This document shows positions 34,987 to 37,557 of a stretch of 37,557 nucleotides of DNA, piece after piece. Each line of letters opens with the position of its first letter. Positions within the stretch are counted from its first letter, which is position 1. Below the pieces are notes generated by a model. It worked only from the letters and a program-made list of their open reading frames with translations. It did not search any database and was not told the DNA's origin. Made by a program: the position numbers and the translations under genes. The DNA is from Ruminococcus sp. GTDB lineage: Bacteria; Bacillota; Clostridia; Oscillospirales; Acutalibacteraceae. Where the stretch lies: positions 1-37,557 of the forward strand of contig JAFRBD010000047.1 in assembly GCA_017405065.1 (NCBI GenBank), in the 5' to 3' direction.

Positions 34987-35310
34987 TTATTTTGTTTCTT
35001 TTAATTCTTTATCTTGCTCTCCCCCGTCTTGTGTTGGAGAATTCATGTTTGCTTTCTCCATATGATCATCTTCTTTCGGTGCCAAATTAAGGCATGCCAT
35101 AATGCCTATACCAATTATTCATCCTACAAACAATCCGATTAATAATCCTATGCATCCCTATTTCTTCGTTATATTCTCTTTCGGTATCTTTTTCAAAGCA
35201 GCACCGACTGTTGTACTAATAAGCATCCCTCCAGACAAAATAATAACACCAATCGACTTTTCAGCGATCGGTGTTATTATTGGTATATTTTCAATTGTAG
35301 TTTATGCTTC
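34987..35310 (-). pseudogene. Decayed small membrane protein (DUF3789-like tail), two in-frame stops
   Basis: Reading the minus strand without stopping gives IIILSGGMLISTTVGAALKK, a TAG, then GCIGLLIGLFVG, a TGA, IIGIGIMACLNLAPKEDD and an Asp/Lys/Glu-rich tail ending at TAA (34987-34989). The glycine-spaced helix followed by MACLNLA matches the DUF3789 pattern of small membrane proteins often found on conjugative elements. Two stops within one helix stretch, and AT-rich codons unlike the neighbours, point to a transferred and decayed gene. It overlaps the hairpin at 35239-35281. Confidence 0.5.
35239..35281. repeat. Strong 17-bp inverted repeat inside the decayed membrane gene
   Basis: AATAATAACACCAATCG and CGATCGGTGTTATTATT are inverted copies with one mismatch and a 9-nt loop. 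Possible roles are an element end, a regulatory dyad or a former terminator. Confidence 0.6.
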
Positions 35311-35601
35311 GGTGCCGAGCAGTCCGATATCATCCGCATACGGTCTCATTCCGTTGATACAGATATCGGCGACCTCGTTCACGGTCATACCGAGCATTTC
35401 GCAGCCCTTTTTGATAAGCTCTCTGTCGCATTTGGCAGCGACCGCCAAATCACCCTCCGCTTCGGTCGCGCTTTCCGTTGTTTCGGCTTCTGCCGCAATC
35501 TCGGCAGCGTCCGATTCAATTGCGCCCGCGCTGATATTCATGCCCGTGAACAGGCTGAGCACCATCAGCAAAGTCAGAATCAGGGATATTGTGCGCTTCA
35601 T
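35302..35601 (-). CDS. Small secreted protein of unknown function
   Basis: 99 residues from the ATG at 35601 (AAGGT upstream). The first ~26 residues are a signal peptide (MKRTISLILTLLMVLSLFTG). The rest is acidic and Ala/Glu-rich, then has one short helical segment with two cysteines (AAKCDRELIKKGCEMLGMTV) and the tail NEVADICINGMRPYADDIGL. No family is recognised. Its promoter is clear, so it is probably expressed. It does not resemble a dockerin or toxin. Confidence 0.6.
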   Translation of the reverse strand: MKRTISLILTLLMVLSLFTGMNISAGAIESDAAEIAAEAETTESATEAEGDLAVAAKCDRELIKKGCEMLGMTVNEVADICINGMRPYADDIGLLGTEA

Positions 35602-35649
35602 GATATGACCTTCTTCATTTATCCGGTCGGATTTCCGCACCGTGAGAAA

Positions 35650-35666
35650 ACGCATACTTCATGCGT
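35650..35666. promoter_or_regulatory. Leader hairpin ACGCAT/ATGCGT
   Basis: A 6-bp perfect stem with a 5-nt loop is followed on the minus strand by TTTTC, in the 100-nt leader of the small secreted gene. It could be an attenuator. Confidence 0.3.
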
Positions 35667-35708
35667 ATCACTTCACAGCAATCCATAAAGGTATACTAAT
35701 ACTATTTT

Positions 35709-35737
35709 ATTATACATAAGTCTCGGCTGTTTGTAAA
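35709..35737 (-). promoter_or_regulatory. Sigma-A promoter of the small secreted gene
   Basis: On the minus strand TTTACA (35732-35737) and a perfect TATAAT (35709-35714) are separated by 17 nt. Confidence 0.65.
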
Positions 35738-35760
35738 TCCAAAAATCATAATTAATGAGC

Positions 35761-35792
35761 GAACAGCGGGGACAAGACGTCCTCCGCTGTTC
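35761..35792 (-). terminator. Hairpin terminator after the dockerin fragment
   Basis: GAACAGCGG (35761-35769) pairs with CCGCTGTTC (35784-35792); an inner GGAC/GTCC extends the stem with a bulge. A T-rich stretch follows on the minus strand. Confidence 0.65.
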
Positions 35793-35811
35793 ATGATACT
35801 AAGTTATTCTA

Positions 35812-36091
35812 TTATGATACTTTTTTCCCGATGTTATACGGATTCTTCATATTCGCCAGATAGTACTGGATCGCGGTCGCGTCCATAACAGTGATGTTAC
35901 CGTCGCCGTCTACGTCGGCTGTCGTTTTACTGATCGTGAACGGTAAATCTATATCCGCGGCATCGCGCTGGATCCACGTTGCATCTCTGATCTCGATATT
36001 GCCGTCGTGGTCAACGTCGCCGAGCAGGTAGGTCTGTGTATCCTTCCACGTTGCATAGATAGTCCTATCACTGTAGACAGTAATGCTGTCG

Positions 36092-36099
<8 letters not shown>
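35812..36099 (-). pseudogene. C-terminal fragment of a secreted dockerin protein, fused to 5S rRNA
   Basis: The remaining 95 residues begin inside a truncated 5S rRNA sequence (TTG at 36097-36099). AGDSITVYSDRTIYATWKD is the end of an InlB-B/Listeria-Bacteroides repeat, a beta-grasp module of surface proteins. Dockerin units follow: GDVDHDGNIEIRDATWIQRD and ADVDGDGNITVMDATAIQYYL, both with the calcium loop pattern. The signal peptide and enzyme or binding modules that should precede them are missing, so this is a broken gene. Whether the join is in the organism or an assembly join at the repeated rRNA is open. Confidence 0.65.
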
Positions 36100-36178
<79 letters not shown>

Positions 36179-36194
36179 TTGATAATGGATTTTG

Positions 36195-36270
36195 TGGCTC
36201 CCCAAGTTGGACTCGAACCAACGACCCTGCGGTTAACAGCCGCATGCTCTACCGTGTGAGCTATGGACAA
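36195..36270 (-). tRNA. tRNA-Asn (GUU), damaged acceptor 5' strand
   Basis: Going from 36270 down: D-arm GCTC..GAGC (36258-36261 with 36246-36249), anticodon arm TGCGG-CTGTTAA-CCGCA (anticodon GTT), T-arm GTTGG-TTCGAGT-CCAAC, then 3' TTGGGGA, G and encoded CCA. The 3' half is canonical. The 5' acceptor strand is TTGTCCA where TCCCCAA is needed, leaving mismatches and wobbles, and the D-loop has C at position 15. It lies 17 nt upstream of the 5S fragment. Likely non-functional or chimeric. Confidence 0.75.
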
Positions 36271-36348
36271 AAATGGTAAAAACGGCTTATTTAAGACATT
36301 TTCAAGCCCTTTTTTGATGCTGTGAAACCACCTCCGTAAAACGGGTTT

Positions 36349-36364
36349 ACCCCGTGTGAGCTAT
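36349..36364 (-). repeat. Second copy of the tRNA-Asn D-arm start
   Basis: TAGCTCACACGG preceded by TATA lies about 98 bp upstream of the same sequence in the tRNA. The 7 bases before it (TCCTATA) fit the acceptor 3' strand slightly better than those of the tRNA itself. The rest of 36271-36481 holds no gene. Confidence 0.5.
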
Positions 36365-36481
36365 ATAGGAATGAACCTGGATTTACGGAATTATAACGAA
36401 TAGCAGACTTTTATCAAACTCTTTGAAACAATTTGCATCGAGTTATATTGAATCGTCGATCTCCTGCATCATCTTTTACGA

Positions 36482-37018
36482 TTAATAGTTTTCTGCATGG
36501 ATTTCAAAGAAGCTTTGCGGATGATTGCAAGTCGGGCAGATTTCGGGAGCCTTCGTACCGACGACGATATGACCGCAGTTGCGGCACTCCCAAACCTTGA
36601 CCTCGCTCTTTTCAAATACCTGCGCTGTTTCAACATTGCTGAGCAGCGCGCGGTATCTATCCTCGTGATGCTTTTCGATAGCCGCAACCAGTCTGAATTT
36701 TGCCGCGAGTTCGGGAAATCCTTCTTCCTCGGCGGTTTTGGCAAAGCCATCGTACATATCCGTCCACTCGTAGTTCTCGCCTTCTGCGGCTGCTTTCAGA
36801 TTATCAGCGGTGGAACCGATGCCCTCCAGCTCCTTGAACCACATCTTAGCGTGTTCCTTCTCGTTGTCAGCGGTTTTCAGAAACAGCGCCGCAATCTGCT
36901 CATAGCCCTCTTTCTTTGCGACCGAGGCAAAGTAGGTGTACTTGTTTCTTGCCTGAGATTCGCCTGCAAAAGCAGCCTCAAGATTCTTTTCTGTTTGTGT
37001 GCCAGAGTATTTTGACAT
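36482..37018 (-). CDS. rbr: Rubrerythrin
   Basis: 178 residues from the ATG at 37018 (GGGGAGG seven nt upstream). The ferritin-like four-helix domain shows the diiron ligands: [17 protein letters not shown], then [23 protein letters not shown] and [11 protein letters not shown]. The C-terminal rubredoxin domain has CRNCG and CPTCNHP, one Fe(Cys)4 site. The length is as usual for the family. The enzyme is a cytoplasmic peroxidase that reduces H2O2 with electrons from rubredoxin or NAD(P)H systems. It follows desulfoferrodoxin by 19 bp, so the two form an oxidative-stress operon of an anaerobe. Confidence 0.95.
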   Translation of the reverse strand: MSKYSGTQTEKNLEAAFAGESQARNKYTYFASVAKKEGYEQIAALFLKTADNEKEHAKMWFKELEGIGSTADNLKAAAEGENYEWTDMYDGFAKTAEEEGFPELAAKFRLVAAIEKHHEDRYRALLSNVETAQVFEKSEVKVWECRNCGHIVVGTKAPEICPTCNHPQSFFEIHAENY

Positions 37019-37037
37019 GAATAATCCTCCCCTTTTT

Positions 37038-37412
37038 TCAGCTTTTCCACAGACTGTGGAGATTGCAGTAGGCGTATGCCGCCTCGACCTTTTCACCTTC
37101 GCACAGCGCGAAGCACGCCTTGGGTTCGTCGCCCGGCTCGAGCTTCTTGCGCTGATTGCCCTGATCTGTGCTGATCGCGATCCACTCGATGTAATGCTCG
37201 GGAGCCATCGGGTGCGCGACCTCGCCGACTGTTACGATCACTTTACCGTCTTTGATCTCGACGACCGGTACATGCTTTTCAGCGGCGGCGTCGGTAGTGC
37301 CCGGGATGATCTCAGTCATCTTTTCGCCGCAGCAGGAGATAGGCGCTCCGCTTGCTTTGACAACAGCGATAATGTTGCCGCAGTGTTTGCATTTGTAAAA
37401 TTTCAATTCCAT
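37038..37412 (-). CDS. dfx: Desulfoferrodoxin (superoxide reductase)
   Basis: 124 residues, ATG with AGGAGG six bases upstream. The N-terminal desulforedoxin-type domain has CKHCGN and SCCGE, a four-Cys iron site. The C-terminal superoxide-reductase domain has [20 protein letters not shown] and YCNLHSLWK, supplying the four His and one Cys of the catalytic Fe and the Glu/Lys of the EKH motif. This is a two-iron type SOR, which reduces superoxide to H2O2 that rubrerythrin next to it can then remove. No signal peptide; cytoplasmic. Confidence 0.95.
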   Translation of the reverse strand: MELKFYKCKHCGNIIAVVKASGAPISCCGEKMTEIIPGTTDAAAEKHVPVVEIKDGKVIVTVGEVAHPMAPEHYIEWIAISTDQGNQRKKLEPGDEPKACFALCEGEKVEAAYAYCNLHSLWKS

Positions 37413-37493
37413 AATTAACCTCCTGAAATAATGTGAAAATATTTGTGTAACTTACGGCAGATACTTGCCCGAGGCAAGATACAGCCGATACCA

Positions 37494-37557
37494 TTAGTTG
37501 TGGGTGAGATCGACTTTTGTCGCTTCACAGATATCCCTGAGATGGCTCGGGTTCATC
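37494..37557 (-). CDS. C-terminal end of an unidentified gene (partial)
   Basis: The minus-strand frame is open from the right edge to a TAA at 37494-37496. The visible residues are NPSHLRDICEATKVDLTHN. No family can be assigned. A short hairpin (CTTGCC/GGCAAG, 37467-37481) lies between it and the desulfoferrodoxin gene. Confidence 0.3.
   Translation of the reverse strand, partial: MNPSHLRDICEATKVDLTHN

Noticed and set aside
34987..35310. Alternative genetic code or stop-codon readthrough
   Set aside because: All other genes in the window use TAA, TAG and TGA as normal stops, so pseudogene decay is simpler.
35102..35608. Plus-strand frame with hydrophobic residues
   Set aside because: It is the reverse of the decayed DUF3789-like gene and of the small secreted gene, both of which have better codon and signal evidence.
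35691..35713. Third possible MITE end (TATACTAATACTATTTTATTA)
   Set aside because: It overlaps a good TTTACA-17-TATAAT promoter and matches the element ends only in the first seven bases, so promoter AT-richness explains it.

Overview
The window looks like a chromosomal segment of a gut-type Ruminococcaceae/Oscillospiraceae Firmicute. The evidence is about 50% GC, two proteins ending in cellulosomal-type dockerin repeats (GDVDHDGN.., ADVDGDGN..), a Gram-positive lipoprotein amylase, strong GGAGG ribosome sites with many GTG/TTG starts, a clostridial-type 5S rRNA fragment, and a rubrerythrin/superoxide-reductase pair typical of anaerobes. The assignment is inference; no 16S gene is present.

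Layout. 1-480: tail of a membrane protein, then a gene-free stretch with inverted repeats and decayed element ends. 484-6214: ordinary accessory genes (C39-like peptidase, SPFH protein, GH13 amylase lipoprotein, a DUF2325-like coiled-coil protein). 6310-15634: a TIR-rich block. It holds a TIR-like domain fused to an octameric-membrane-protein (8xMP/RipA-like) module, two paralogous proteins with two tandem TIR-like domains followed by exact 47-residue TPR arrays (7 and 25 units), and an AlkZ-related protein. 15876-29930: a four-gene minus-strand operon encoding a secreted, membrane-anchored vWA protein, a 1212-residue tubulin/FtsZ-superfamily GTPase, a two-TM protein, and a 1939-residue multi-TM protein that carries a LIM-like zinc finger, a DA1-like HExxH peptidase and a transglutaminase-like domain. 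A textbook sigma-A promoter precedes it. 30291-31382: a dockerin gene cut off by a 260-bp MITE-like element with inverted termini and a possible TTA target duplication. 31383-34872: a broken glycerophosphodiesterase gene, a membrane protein of unknown family and a PAP2 phosphatase. 34980-36370: decayed material (small membrane pseudogene, small secreted protein, dockerin fragment fused to a truncated 5S rRNA, an odd tRNA-Asn). 36482-37412: rubrerythrin and desulfoferrodoxin, then the edge of one more gene.

How it may work together (inference): the tubulin operon pairs a cytoplasmic cytomotive GTPase with two membrane proteins and an outward-facing vWA adhesion/sensor protein, so it could be a membrane-remodelling or envelope-stress machine. 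It lies beside TIR/TPR proteins on the same strand, which suggests an accessory conflict island. Association of FtsZ-like families with vWA proteins has been reported by comparative genomics (Makarova and Koonin 2010, from memory). The combination with DA1-type peptidase and transglutaminase domains in one giant membrane protein, next to dual-TIR/TPR proteins, is the most novel-looking part of the window.
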